DNA of 41,414 nucleotides, taken from an uncultured Oscillospiraceae bacterium. GTDB lineage: Bacteria; Bacillota; Clostridia; Oscillospirales; Acutalibacteraceae. The position numbers and the translations under genes were made by a program. Below are positions 7,288 to 15,719 of this stretch, piece after piece. Position 1 is the stretch's first letter. Every line of letters begins with the position of its first letter. The notes under the pieces are model-generated. The model was given only the letters and a program-made list of their open reading frames with translations, made no database searches and was not told where the DNA came from. The stretch lies in the NCBI GenBank assembly GCA_902478605.1, contig CABSLQ010000025.1, positions 1-41,414 on the forward strand. Reading direction: 5' to 3'.

Positions 7288-8385
7288 TCATTCTCTCTTC
7301 TTCTTAAAAATATCCATGATGTCGGTATAGCCTTCGTCGTCGTCTACCGTGGAGGAAATATTCTCCGCCTGCTTGCCGAAGCCAGACAGCGCATTGCCAT
7401 CCGGCTCTTTCGCCTTGTAGGAACCGTCGGAAACCAGGCCGGTGGCGATGACCGTCACACACAGGGAATCGCCGAGCGTTTCATCAAAAGCGGCGCCCCA
7501 AATAATGGTGGCGTCCGGATGCGCAGCGCTGGTGATGATCTCGGAGGCTTTATCCACGTCTTCAAAATCCAGGTCGGACGTACCGGTAATGTTGATAAGC
7601 ACGCCGCGGGCCCCGTCGATCGAGGTCTCCAGCAGCGGACTTGCCACAGCGGCGCGGGCGGCGAGCTCCGCCCGGTCCTTGCCTTCGGCGCGGCCGACAC
7701 CCATGTGGGCATAGCCGGCATCTTTCATAATGGAGGTCACATCGGCGAAATCCAGGTTGACGAGACCGGGCACTTTAATGAGCTGGGAAATGCTCTGCAC
7801 ACCCTGGCGCAGCACGTCGTCCGCCACCTCAAAGGCGTTGGCGAGGGTGATGCGCTGCTCGCTGACCAGCTTGATTCTCTCGTTGGGGATGACCACCAGG
7901 CTGTCCACATATTCGCGCAGCGCGGTGATGCCGTTTTCCGCCTGCTCCATGCGGCGGCGGCCTTCGAAAGCGAAAGGCTTGGTCACGATGCCGACCGTCA
8001 GGATACCGAGATCGCGGGCAATTTCGGCCACGACCGGCGCGGCCCCCGTGCCGGTGCCGCCGCCCATGCCGGCGGTGATGAACACCATGTTGGTCCCCTT
8101 GAGAGCCGCGGCGATTTCGTCACGGCTTTCCTCGGCTGCCCGCTGGCCCTTTTCCGGATTAGAACCGGCGCCCATGCCGCGGGTGAGCTTTTCCCCGATC
8201 TGGATTTTTTCATCCGCCTGCGACAAGCGCAGCACCGCCTGATCGGTGTTAATGGCAATGAATTCAACGCCCTGCACGCCGGCGCGCACCATGCGGTTCA
8301 CCGCATTGCCGCCGCCGCCGCCGACGCCAACGACCTTTATCGAGACCCCGTCTATCGATTCGTTGTCAAACTGCAGAATGCTCAT
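7288..8385 (-). CDS. ftsZ: Cell division protein FtsZ
   Basis: The tubulin-like GTPase that forms the division ring, 365 residues. The nucleotide-binding region starts at KVVGVGGGGGNAVNRM, the tubulin signature GGGTGTG is at 108-114, and the T7-loop region NLDFADVTSIM lies near 210. The C-terminus is short, with a linker of about 30 residues and the end peptide DIMDIFKKKRE, a basic variant of the conserved FtsA/SepF-binding tail. GGGAGGAA precedes the ATG at 8385. It stands alone here, not next to ftsA or the division/cell-wall cluster, and has its own candidate promoter. Confidence 0.98.
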   Translation of the reverse strand: MSILQFDNESIDGVSIKVVGVGGGGGNAVNRMVRAGVQGVEFIAINTDQAVLRLSQADEKIQIGEKLTRGMGAGSNPEKGQRAAEESRDEIAAALKGTNMVFITAGMGGGTGTGAAPVVAEIARDLGILTVGIVTKPFAFEGRRRMEQAENGITALREYVDSLVVIPNERIKLVSEQRITLANAFEVADDVLRQGVQSISQLIKVPGLVNLDFADVTSIMKDAGYAHMGVGRAEGKDRAELAARAAVASPLLETSIDGARGVLINITGTSDLDFEDVDKASEIITSAAHPDATIIWGAAFDETLGDSLCVTVIATGLVSDGSYKAKEPDGNALSGFGKQAENISSTVDDDEGYTDIMDIFKKKRE

Positions 8386-8715
8386 GAAACTTCCTCCCGC
8401 TTCTTATTCCCGTCAGGCCAATCCTATCCCCATCCGCGCCCTATATGCGGCGCGGCCTCAAATAATCCGATACGGTAACGCATGCTCGTTTCGGCTCCTA
8501 AACGGTCCATTCCACATGCTCATATAATATCTCTTTCATTCTACCACGGGCCTTTCGTAAATTCAACCGCTGGAAGGCAATTTCCCGCCTCAAAATGTAA
8601 ATTTTTTTAAGAAATGTCCTTTATCTTGTCCCTGGGGAAGCGGAAACACGCCATATATGGAAAATTCTGAATCTTATCCGCTCCCGCGAACCCCTCCGGT
8701 TATTAAAGAACCGCA
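8386..8715. other. Intergenic region between malQ and ftsZ
   Basis: A 330-base region. It holds the candidate ftsZ promoter described next; the rest shows only weak hairpins and no coding sequence or strong terminator for malQ. Confidence 0.55.
8538..8566 (-). promoter_or_regulatory. Candidate ftsZ promoter
   Basis: On the minus strand TTGAAT (8566-8561), a 17-nt spacer and TAGAAT (8543-8538), about 150 nt upstream of the ftsZ start. This leaves a long 5' untranslated leader. Confidence 0.5.
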
Positions 8716-10194
8716 TCACAATCGTCCATATATGCCGGCAAGCTGTCTGAGTTCATCGGCCAGTGCCACGTCCAGCTGTCCGGGCAGCAGACGCCACTGC
8801 CAGTTGCCGCCGATGGTGGAAGGCGTATTCATGCGGGCGGCATCGCCCAGCTCCAGAATATCCTGCATCTGAAAAATGGCCGCATCCGCCACGCTTTGAT
8901 AGGCGGCGCGCAGCAGAGCCCGCGGGATCTCCTCGCGGCTCTCCACCTGCAGATACTGCATCAGATACCGCAGTTCGTCGTCGCGGCGTCTGGCACAATA
9001 GCCGGCAATGGTCTCGTTGTCATGCGTGCCGCCGTATACGGCGGTGTTGTGCGTATACCAATGGGGAAGATGGGTATTATCCGCTCCGCCGTCAAAAGCG
9101 AACAGCAGCACCTTCATGCCGGGATACCCTGTCTGCCGCAGCAGCTCCTGCACCGCCGGATGCAAAACGCCGAGATCCTCCGCCAGAATTCGCGCGTCGC
9201 CCACCGCTTGGTCCAGCACGGTGGTGAGCGACCGTCCCGGACCGGTCCGCCATTCGCCCCCGACCGCCGTTTCGCAGTCGGCCGGAATCGCATAATACCG
9301 CGCCATACCGATAAAATGATCGATGCGGATCACATCATAAAGCCGGGCGCAGTTGGCGGCCCGGTGGCGCCACCAGTCATAGCCGTCCGCCGCCATAACC
9401 TCCCAGTTGTACAGGGGATTGCCCCAGCGCTGCCCCGTGGCAGAAAACGCATCGGGCGGCACGCCCGCCACCGCGGTGGGCCGGCCATCCTCATCGAGAA
9501 GGTACTGGGCACGGTTTGCCCAGACATCCGCGCTGTCAAGCGCCACATAGATCGGAATGTCCCCGATAATGGAAACCCCCGCCCGGTTGGCATATGCTTT
9601 GAGCGCATCCCACTGGCGATAAAACTGAAATTGGCAAAAGGACCAGAACCGGATTTCATCGTTCAGAATCTGCCGCCACCGGGCCAACGCCTCCGGCTGC
9701 CGAAAGCGGATGTCTTCGTCCCATACCAGCCATTCCCGGTGTCCAAAATGCTCTTTAAGCGCCATATACAAGGCGTAATCGTCCAGCCAGACGCGGTTTT
9801 CCCGACAGAAGGCCGCACAGGCACCGTCGTCAGCAAACCGGTGGAAGGCCGCACGCAGCAGGTTAAACCGCTGCTCGAACAGCCGCCCGTAGTTCACATG
9901 GCCGGGAGCGTCCTCCACCTGCGCAAGCTCTCCGGGCAGCAGAAGTTCCTCCTGCACCAAAGTATCCAAATCGATGAAATAGGGATTGCCTGCAAAAGCA
10001 GAAAAGGACTGATATGGGCTGTCGCCATAGCTGGTAGGTCCCACCGGCAGTACCTGCCAGTACATCTGTCCCGCCCGTACAAGCCAATCCACAAAGGCGT
10101 AGGCGTCCTTTCCCAGTGTACCGATGCCATACGGTGACGGCAGACTGCTCACGGGAAGCAAAATACCCGCCCCGCGCGGGAGTGTCTTGGGCAT
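8716..10194 (-). CDS. malQ: 4-alpha-glucanotransferase (amylomaltase, GH77)
   Basis: Transfers alpha-1,4-glucan segments between maltodextrins in the cytoplasm. The protein has 492 residues, the usual bacterial length. It opens with the typical RGAGILLPVSSLPSPYGIGT, and the GH77 catalytic regions are visible: IRIDHF (nucleophile Asp, about residue 290), ILAEDLG (acid/base Glu, about 338) and GGTHDNET (transition-state Asp, about 390). The ATG at 10194 is favoured by AGAGGGG just upstream; the longer GTG start at 10215 overlaps that site. No glycogen genes are adjacent, so it probably handles imported or stored maltodextrin. Confidence 0.95.
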   Translation of the reverse strand: MPKTLPRGAGILLPVSSLPSPYGIGTLGKDAYAFVDWLVRAGQMYWQVLPVGPTSYGDSPYQSFSAFAGNPYFIDLDTLVQEELLLPGELAQVEDAPGHVNYGRLFEQRFNLLRAAFHRFADDGACAAFCRENRVWLDDYALYMALKEHFGHREWLVWDEDIRFRQPEALARWRQILNDEIRFWSFCQFQFYRQWDALKAYANRAGVSIIGDIPIYVALDSADVWANRAQYLLDEDGRPTAVAGVPPDAFSATGQRWGNPLYNWEVMAADGYDWWRHRAANCARLYDVIRIDHFIGMARYYAIPADCETAVGGEWRTGPGRSLTTVLDQAVGDARILAEDLGVLHPAVQELLRQTGYPGMKVLLFAFDGGADNTHLPHWYTHNTAVYGGTHDNETIAGYCARRRDDELRYLMQYLQVESREEIPRALLRAAYQSVADAAIFQMQDILELGDAARMNTPSTIGGNWQWRLLPGQLDVALADELRQLAGIYGRL

Positions 10195-10339
10195 TCGGAA
10201 TCCACCCCTCTTCACACATCTCGTGCCATATCCTATGCAGAAAAACAGTGTCTATGTATGCAGCGCTTTCACTGAAGAAATGCCTATCCGCCACCCGCAT
10301 AAGGCATTGCAAACGCCCCTCGCAGGACCTTCCAACTCA

Positions 10340-11278
10340 TCAGCTCCAAATCTGCGCCAATCCCACGATCAAAGGCATTGTCACAATGGAAAACAGCGTG
10401 GACAGGGAAACCAGGTTGACCGACAGCAGGGTGTCCTGCCCGAATTTGGCGGAAAACATGGTGGTGGCCGACGCCACCGGCGCGCTCACCGCAATGGCAC
10501 AGGCCACAAGCACCGGGCCGCGCAGGCCGCACAGCATCATACCAAACAGTGCCACCAGCGGCAGCACGACAAGCCGCAGCGCTATCGCCAGATAGCTTCC
10601 CCTATCCCGGAGCGCTTCCAGAATTTTGGTGTGCGCGAGATAATACCCTATGATCAGCATGGGAACAGGGGTATTCAGCGCCGAAAGGTGTTCCATCGGC
10701 ACTGCCAAAACGTCGGGAACCGGAATGGAAAACAGAAAGACAATCAGGCCGATCACCAATCCGATGATCCCGGGATTGACCAGAATTTTTTTCGCCGACA
10801 GCGCCTTTGTATCTCCGCTCATAAGCAGCAGCCCGTACGTCCACAAGATCACGTTAAACCCGGCGACATAAGCCGAACCGTAGAAGACGCCGGTATCCCC
10901 GAGCAGGGCCTCCTGCAGTGGGAACGCCATATACCCGCAGTTGGAAAACACCACACCGAACCGCAATACGCGCCGCCGCGCTTCATCTTTGCCCCGAAAA
11001 ATCAAATGGGCTGCCGCAATGAACAGCCCCATAGTGCCGAAAGCCGCCAGAAGGGAGGCCAGCAGCCCACCGAGCATAGCCGGATCGTACGGCCGGATGA
11101 AGGAACGCACAATGATGCAGGGGGTCACCACATACAAAACGATATCCGCCAGGCACTTCACGGCGTTTTCATTGAGCATGCGGAAACGTCCGCAAAGGAA
11201 TCCCACCCCAATGAGCAGGAAAAGTATCAGCACCTGTTGTGCCACGGTCAAAAAGCTTTCCGCCACGGTTCCAACCAT
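10340..11278 (-). CDS. AEC-family (auxin efflux carrier-like) transporter
   Basis: A 312-residue integral membrane protein with about ten hydrophobic segments in two five-helix halves. The half-helix motifs are visible as YVVTPCIIVRSF, FSNCGYMAFPL and SAPVASATTMFSAKFG. AEC proteins in bacteria move small organic acids such as malate or malonate; the substrate cannot be told here. The start at 11278 is tentative: GGGA lies about 12 nt upstream, slightly far. It is followed on the same strand by malQ after a 145-nt gap with no clear terminator. Confidence 0.9.
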   Translation of the reverse strand: MVGTVAESFLTVAQQVLILFLLIGVGFLCGRFRMLNENAVKCLADIVLYVVTPCIIVRSFIRPYDPAMLGGLLASLLAAFGTMGLFIAAAHLIFRGKDEARRRVLRFGVVFSNCGYMAFPLQEALLGDTGVFYGSAYVAGFNVILWTYGLLLMSGDTKALSAKKILVNPGIIGLVIGLIVFLFSIPVPDVLAVPMEHLSALNTPVPMLIIGYYLAHTKILEALRDRGSYLAIALRLVVLPLVALFGMMLCGLRGPVLVACAIAVSAPVASATTMFSAKFGQDTLLSVNLVSLSTLFSIVTMPLIVGLAQIWS

Positions 11279-11361
11279 CCTTTACCGTATTCCCTTGTTA
11301 TAACACGCATTCTATCTTACACGGTTTGGCTTTTGTTTGCAAGTGGATGCCCTCCAAATAG

Positions 11362-11392
11362 AAAAACCCGCGTCATAAAATGACACGGGTTT
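11362..11392 (-). terminator. Intrinsic terminator
   Basis: The stem AAACCCGTGTCA/TGACGCGGGTTT (one G-U or mismatch) with loop TTTTA ends in T5 on the minus strand, 20 nt after the small membrane protein gene. It separates that gene from the AEC transporter. Confidence 0.85.
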
Positions 11393-11411
11393 CGGTAAAA
11401 TCCGTTTTCCT

Positions 11412-11771
11412 TCAGGCACAGCGCGGAAACCGGGAAGGCACAGACGCAGACGGCTGTGCCTGCAGGGCACGCAGCTGAGCCGACGCTCTTCTCTGCCGGC
11501 GGGCACGCATACGCGCCTGCTCCTTCGCCATAGCCGCGTCGCGCCGCACCGCCGCCACGCAGCAGCCTGCAATCACCAGCCGCGTAACCGCCAGGATACC
11601 GGTCAGCACCGGGTACAGCGAAGCACTAAGCATACCGGCCACCGTCAGTTCCACCGCTATCACGCCGAGCGGCACCAGGGCCAGCCGCCGGGTCTCGGCG
11701 CATTTGGCCCTTCCCAGGGTATACACAAACAAAATCCCCATTCCAACAACATGCAGCATACTCCAAACCAT
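11412..11771 (-). CDS. Small three-helix membrane protein, candidate SOS gene
   Basis: A 119-residue protein of unknown family. Three hydrophobic segments (about residues 2-19, 30-51 and 54-76) are followed by a strongly basic, Arg/Ala/Gln-rich cytoplasmic tail of about 43 residues (RRDAAMAKEQARMRARRQRR). A good ribosome binding site (TAGGAGG) precedes ATG 11771. It has its own TATAAT promoter, and two tandem LexA-type boxes lie between that promoter and the start codon. Small membrane proteins under LexA control in other bacteria (YneA, SosA, SidA, DivS) delay cell division; a similar role is only a hypothesis, and I see no sequence similarity to them. Confidence 0.72.
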   Translation of the reverse strand: MVWSMLHVVGMGILFVYTLGRAKCAETRRLALVPLGVIAVELTVAGMLSASLYPVLTGILAVTRLVIAGCCVAAVRRDAAMAKEQARMRARRQRRASAQLRALQAQPSASVPSRFPRCA

Positions 11772-11792
11772 CTATATTTCCTCCTAATCGCA

Positions 11793-11817
11793 GAACGATT
11801 GTTCCGAACAAATGTTT
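11793..11817 (-). promoter_or_regulatory. Two tandem LexA (SOS) box-like sites
   Basis: Box 1 is GAAC-GATT-GTTC (11793-11804), an exact GAACn4GTTC. Box 2 is CGAAC-AAAT-GTTT (11805-11817), one base from the Gram-positive consensus CGAACrnryGTTyC. Their centres are 13 bp apart, and they cover the expected transcription start of the small membrane protein gene. Confidence 0.6.
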
Positions 11818-11823
11818 AATTCC

Positions 11824-11851
11824 ATTATACGGATTATTCCGAAAAAAGCAA
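11824..11851 (-). promoter_or_regulatory. Promoter of the small membrane protein gene
   Basis: On the minus strand TTGCTT (11851-11846), a 16-nt spacer and a perfect TATAAT (11829-11824). The LexA-like boxes lie immediately downstream. Confidence 0.6.
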
Positions 11852-11862
11852 GGGCTTTTTTC
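11841..11862 (-). terminator. Candidate terminator behind the AbgT gene
   Basis: The perfect 9-bp stem GAAAAAAGC, loop AAGG, GCTTTTTTC gives a U-run on either strand. It lies 77 nt downstream of the AbgT stop codon and overlaps the -35 region of the next gene's promoter. Confidence 0.5.
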
Positions 11863-11938
11863 AAAAAATCAAACGCTTTGTTCGTTCTGTTCCGGTTTGA
11901 TATCAGTATACCACGGCCACAGTCCCATAAAACGGACT

Positions 11939-13516
11939 CTACCCCCAATATATCGCCGCACCGGGACCGAGCGGGATACCGAGCAGCATCCAGACCACAA
12001 GCAGAACGGTCCATCCCAGCAAAAAAAACAGGCTATAGGGCACCATCATGGAAATCAGCGTGCCGATGCCCGCCCGGCTGTCATAGCGCTTGGCGAACAC
12101 CACCACCATGGCGAAGTAAGACATCAGGGGCGTTATCAGATTGGTGCAGGAATCGCCGATGCGATATGCCACCTGCGTCAGCTCGGGAGAATAGCCGAGC
12201 ATCATGAACATGGGCACAAAGATGGGGGCGAGGATGGTCCATTTGGCTGTCGCCGAACCCATGACGAGGTTGACCAGTGCCGTGAACAGGATAAACAGCA
12301 CCATGAGCACGGGGCCGCGGATGCCGGAGGATCGGAGCCAGTCGGCGCCGCGGATGGCCAGAATGGTGCCCAGACGGCTGTAGCCAAAAAAGCTGATGAA
12401 CTGCGCCGCCACAAAAATGAGGGCAATATACCCGCCCATCATCTCCATATTTTTTTCGAGCTGCCGCGCCACGTCCCGTTCCCCCTTGTACGCGCCGGTC
12501 AGGCGGCCGTACACAACCGAGGGGACGAAAAACACCAGCGCCAGCAACGGTATCAGCCCATTCATGAGCGGCGAGTCGGCGGTCAGGCTGCCTGTCTCCG
12601 GATTGCGCAGCAGGGAGTTCTGCGGTATGGCCGCCGCCACAAGCAAAAGAACCAGCCCTATCATCACAGCGGATGCGATGCGCAGGCCCCGGGCTTCCCC
12701 GCGGCTGAGTGAAGTCAGACGGGTGTGATCCGTTTCGCCCTCCGGCTGGAATTTTCCCAGGCGCGGCTCCACAATCCGATCGGTCACGAGGGTGCCGATG
12801 ACCACGATCAATAGCGTGGAGGCCATCATGAAGAACCAGTTGTCCGTTGGCTGCACCACATAGGAGGCATCCACCAGCTGGGCCGCCTCGCTGCTGATCC
12901 CGGCGAGCAGCGGGTCGAGTGCGCCGATGAGCAGATTGGCGCTGAAGCCGCCCGATACACCGGCAAAGGCCGCCGCCAGTCCGGCGAGCGGATGGCGGCC
13001 ATACGCCATAAATACCAGCGCCCCCACCGGCACGAGCAGCACATAGCCGATATCGGTGGCAATGTTGGACAGTACCCCGAGCAGCACGATGACCGGCGTG
13101 ATGATGAAGCGCGGCGTCACCGTCACCAGCCCGCGCAGCAGGGCGGATAAAAAGCCTCTTCCCTCGGCGCAGCCGATGCCCAGCATGGTGACCAGCACCA
13201 CACCAAGCGGTGCAAAGTCGGTGAAATTTTTCACCATGCTGGTGAGCATATAGACGATGCCATCCCGGCTCAGCAGGCTGACCGCCGAGACGGTCTGCCG
13301 TTCCAATTCCATGGTGGCCGGGTTGATGAGCTCCCCCGTGGCCGAGACACCGAGAAGTGCGAGCAGGGCCGATAACAGAATAATGGCCAGCGTAAACAGG
13401 GCAAACAGCGTGATGGGATGGGGCAGACGATTGCCCACCCGTTCAATGCCGTTGAGTATGCGGGTGAAAACAGACGGGCGCTTGGCGGGACGCTTTTCTG
13501 ACGGTTCGGCCGGCAA
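11939..13516 (-). CDS. AbgT-family transporter (p-aminobenzoyl-glutamate type)
   Basis: A 525-residue integral membrane protein of the AbgT family, whose members take up p-aminobenzoyl-glutamate or export sulfonamide-like compounds. Family regions are visible: the N-terminal GIERVGNRLPHPITLFALF, the first hairpin-loop region PVIVLLGVLSNIATDIGYVL, and the C-terminal GSATAKWTILAPIFVPMFM with YRIGDSCTNLITPLMSYFA. The TTG start at 13516 has GAGAGGAG 8 nt upstream. It lies just beyond folD on the same strand, so a link to folate metabolism is tempting, but a strong terminator separates them. Confidence 0.93.
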   Translation of the reverse strand: MPAEPSEKRPAKRPSVFTRILNGIERVGNRLPHPITLFALFTLAIILLSALLALLGVSATGELINPATMELERQTVSAVSLLSRDGIVYMLTSMVKNFTDFAPLGVVLVTMLGIGCAEGRGFLSALLRGLVTVTPRFIITPVIVLLGVLSNIATDIGYVLLVPVGALVFMAYGRHPLAGLAAAFAGVSGGFSANLLIGALDPLLAGISSEAAQLVDASYVVQPTDNWFFMMASTLLIVVIGTLVTDRIVEPRLGKFQPEGETDHTRLTSLSRGEARGLRIASAVMIGLVLLLVAAAIPQNSLLRNPETGSLTADSPLMNGLIPLLALVFFVPSVVYGRLTGAYKGERDVARQLEKNMEMMGGYIALIFVAAQFISFFGYSRLGTILAIRGADWLRSSGIRGPVLMVLFILFTALVNLVMGSATAKWTILAPIFVPMFMMLGYSPELTQVAYRIGDSCTNLITPLMSYFAMVVVFAKRYDSRAGIGTLISMMVPYSLFFLLGWTVLLVVWMLLGIPLGPGAAIYWG

Positions 13517-13583
13517 GGCAAAGTCTCCTCTCGTTCAAAATCCTTTTCCTTATAGTCTGGCCGAAACCGCACAAAAAAACCAT

Positions 13584-13613
13584 AAAAAAGGAGCGGACAT
13601 CGCTGTCCGCTCC
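13584..13613 (-). terminator. Intrinsic terminator of folD
   Basis: On the minus strand, the 10-bp stem GGAGCGGACA/TGTCCGCTCC with loop GCGA is followed directly by T6, 16 nt after the folD stop codon. Confidence 0.93.
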
Positions 13614-13628
13614 TCGGGAAAACCGCCT

Positions 13629-14489
13629 TTATTCCATCAGCAGGGCATTCTGCATCTTGGCCGCCATAACGGTGTTCTTGAGCAGCATGGCGATGGTCAT
13701 CGGCCCCACGCCGCCCGGCACCGGGGTGATATAGCCGGCCACCGGCTCCACTGCCGCGAAATCCACGTCGCCGCACAGCTTGCCGTTTTCGTCGCGGTCC
13801 ATGCCCACGTCGATAACCGCCGCGCCCGGCTTAACCATGTCGGCGGTCACGAACTTCGGACGCCCCACCGCCGCCACCAGTATGTCGGCGCCGGCACAGA
13901 TCTCCTTGAGGTTCTTCGTCTTGGAATGGCAGATGGTCACCGTGCCGTTTTCATGCAGCAGCAGCATGGCCATCGGCTTGCCCACAATATTGCTGCGCCC
14001 GATCACCACGCAGTTTTTTCCAGCCACCTCAACACCCGCGCGGTGGAGCAGCTCCATCACACCCGCCGGCGTACAGGGCAGGAAGTGGTAATCGCCGATC
14101 ATGATGTGCCCCACGTTGGCGGCGTGGAAGGCATCCACGTCCTTGCGGGGCGATATGGCCGCGATGATCGCCTTGTCGTCGATATGCGGCGGCAGCGGCA
14201 GCTGGCAGAGAATGCCGTTGATATCGCTGCGGTTGTTCAGGCTTTCCACCAGGGCGAGCAGCTCATCCTGCGTGGTGTCCGCAGGCAGAGCAAACTCCTC
14301 CGAATACATGCCCGCCTCGGCGCATGCCTTTTTCTTGTTGTTGACATACACGCGGGAAGCGGAGTCGTCCCCCACGATGATGACAGCCAGTCCCGGCACA
14401 ATCCCCTTTTCCTTCAGGGCCGCCACCTCAGCCGCCACGTCCGCGCGCACCGCCGCAGAAATTGCCTTGCCGTCAATAAGCTTTGCCAT
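13629..14489 (-). CDS. folD: Bifunctional methylenetetrahydrofolate dehydrogenase/cyclohydrolase
   Basis: FolD interconverts 5,10-methylene-, methenyl- and 10-formyl-tetrahydrofolate in the cytoplasm. The 286 residues include the substrate-site motif SRVYVNNKKKACAEAG (Tyr and catalytic Lys), the family signature GILCQLPLPPHID, the NAD(P)-binding segment VVIGRSNIVGKPMA and the C-terminal TPVPGGVGPMTIAML. The ATG at 14489 has GAGGAG about 10 nt upstream. It begins 14 nt after the lgt stop codon, so the two are probably co-transcribed. Confidence 0.97.
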   Translation of the reverse strand: MAKLIDGKAISAAVRADVAAEVAALKEKGIVPGLAVIIVGDDSASRVYVNNKKKACAEAGMYSEEFALPADTTQDELLALVESLNNRSDINGILCQLPLPPHIDDKAIIAAISPRKDVDAFHAANVGHIMIGDYHFLPCTPAGVMELLHRAGVEVAGKNCVVIGRSNIVGKPMAMLLLHENGTVTICHSKTKNLKEICAGADILVAAVGRPKFVTADMVKPGAAVIDVGMDRDENGKLCGDVDFAAVEPVAGYITPVPGGVGPMTIAMLLKNTVMAAKMQNALLME

Positions 14490-14503
14490 GTATTGTACGC
14501 TCC

Positions 14504-15655
14504 TCACTGTTTTTCGTCTTCCGCATTGTCACCGGCGTCCGCCGCCGGTTCGGCCGATGCTTCTTCCTCTGCCGGCGTCTGGGGCGCCTCTGCTTCCGGG
14601 GCCGGCCCGGCCTCCGGTTCGGCTTCGATCGCCGGTTCGGTTACAGCCTCCGGTTCGGCCGCGGGTGCTTCTTCCGTTTCAAGCGCCGCCGCTTCATCCG
14701 ACTCTTCCGCCGGTTCCAGGCCCTCGGCCTCCTCGCCGTCAGCGGCTTCCGCGGCCTCTTCCTCCGCTTCCTCACGGAGCTCCTCCGCCTCGGCAAACAG
14801 ATCCTTGGGCGCGCGCTGTGCGTAGTTTTTAAACACGAAGAACAGCACGATGCCGCCCAGCACGGCCAGAACCGCTATCACCTGCGAAATGCGCATGGTG
14901 CCGAGCATCAGGCTGTCGGTGCGCAGCCCCTCGATGAAGAAGCGGCCCGCTCCGTACCACACAATATACAGAGAAAAGATCTCTCCCTTGAATCGGTAGG
15001 CCTTTTTAGACACGATATGCAGCACAATAAAGCCGATCAGACACCACAGCGATTCATACAGAAAGGTAGGATGCACCAGGCCGGACGGATCGTAGCCCGA
15101 GCCGTTCTCCCCCGTCTGGATGATGCTGCCCGTCATGCCGAGGAGGAAATTTTCGCTGGTATTGCTGCCGAAGGCCTCCTGGTTGACGAAATTGCCCCAG
15201 CGGCCGATGCTTTGGCCAATGAGAAAACCGAGTGAGGCCAAATCAAACATGGCCAGCGTGTTCACCTTGCGCACCCGGCACATCCACAGCGCGGTCAGGA
15301 AGGCGAAAATGACGCCGCCGTAAATGGCCAGCCCGCCCTTCCAGACCTGCAGAATTGTGACGGGATTCTCTAAAAAGCTGCTGAGTTCCCCAGAGAAAAG
15401 CACATAATACAGCCGCGCGCCGATGAAGGCGAACACGGCGGATACCAGCACCACATCAATCATCCGATCGGGATCGATGTCAAACTGCCTGGCCCGTTTG
15501 AGCGCGTAGATCATCGCCAGCAGAAAGCCGACGGCGATGATGACGCCGTACCACTTGATGGAAATCGGCAACCCAAACAGGTTGAAATCCACCAGATCCG
15601 GCGAAATCTCAAATTTAAAATCGCCGAACAGATTGGGGAATTGAATATACTCCAT
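14504..15655 (-). CDS. lgt: Prolipoprotein diacylglyceryl transferase with acidic C-terminal tail
   Basis: Lgt moves diacylglycerol from phosphatidylglycerol onto the lipobox cysteine of prelipoproteins in the membrane. The core shows ISIKWYGVIIAVGF, the invariant signature GRWGNFVNQEAFG, the HPTFLYES motif and GRFFIEGLRTD, with seven hydrophobic segments. The last 102 residues (from APKDLFAEAEELREEAEEE) are a Glu/Ala/Pro-rich, highly acidic extension that typical Firmicute Lgt proteins (about 260-290 residues) lack. The ATG at 15655 gives a usual N-terminus (AAAGGA 12 nt upstream); ATG 15676 with GGGGG upstream is an alternative. The gene follows ymfH and precedes folD. Confidence 0.95.
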   Translation of the reverse strand: MEYIQFPNLFGDFKFEISPDLVDFNLFGLPISIKWYGVIIAVGFLLAMIYALKRARQFDIDPDRMIDVVLVSAVFAFIGARLYYVLFSGELSSFLENPVTILQVWKGGLAIYGGVIFAFLTALWMCRVRKVNTLAMFDLASLGFLIGQSIGRWGNFVNQEAFGSNTSENFLLGMTGSIIQTGENGSGYDPSGLVHPTFLYESLWCLIGFIVLHIVSKKAYRFKGEIFSLYIVWYGAGRFFIEGLRTDSLMLGTMRISQVIAVLAVLGGIVLFFVFKNYAQRAPKDLFAEAEELREEAEEEAAEAADGEEAEGLEPAEESDEAAALETEEAPAAEPEAVTEPAIEAEPEAGPAPEAEAPQTPAEEEASAEPAADAGDNAEDEKQ

Positions 15656-15685
15656 GCAACAGACCCGTCCTTTCATATGTACGTA

Positions 15686-15719
15686 CCCCCGTGCGGGGGC
15701 TGCACGGTTCAGCCGTGCA
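15686..15719. repeat. Two adjacent hairpins at the ymfH-lgt junction
   Basis: CCCCC-GTGC-GGGGG (15686-15699) and TGCACGG-TTCAG-CCGTGCA (15701-15719) lie side by side. The second holds the ymfH stop codon in its loop. No U-run follows, so they may attenuate or process the transcript rather than terminate it. Confidence 0.6.

Noticed and set aside
8697..8713. A weak hairpin CGGTT/AACCG just downstream of malQ as a terminator
   Set aside because: The stem has only 5 bp and no U-run follows on the minus strand.
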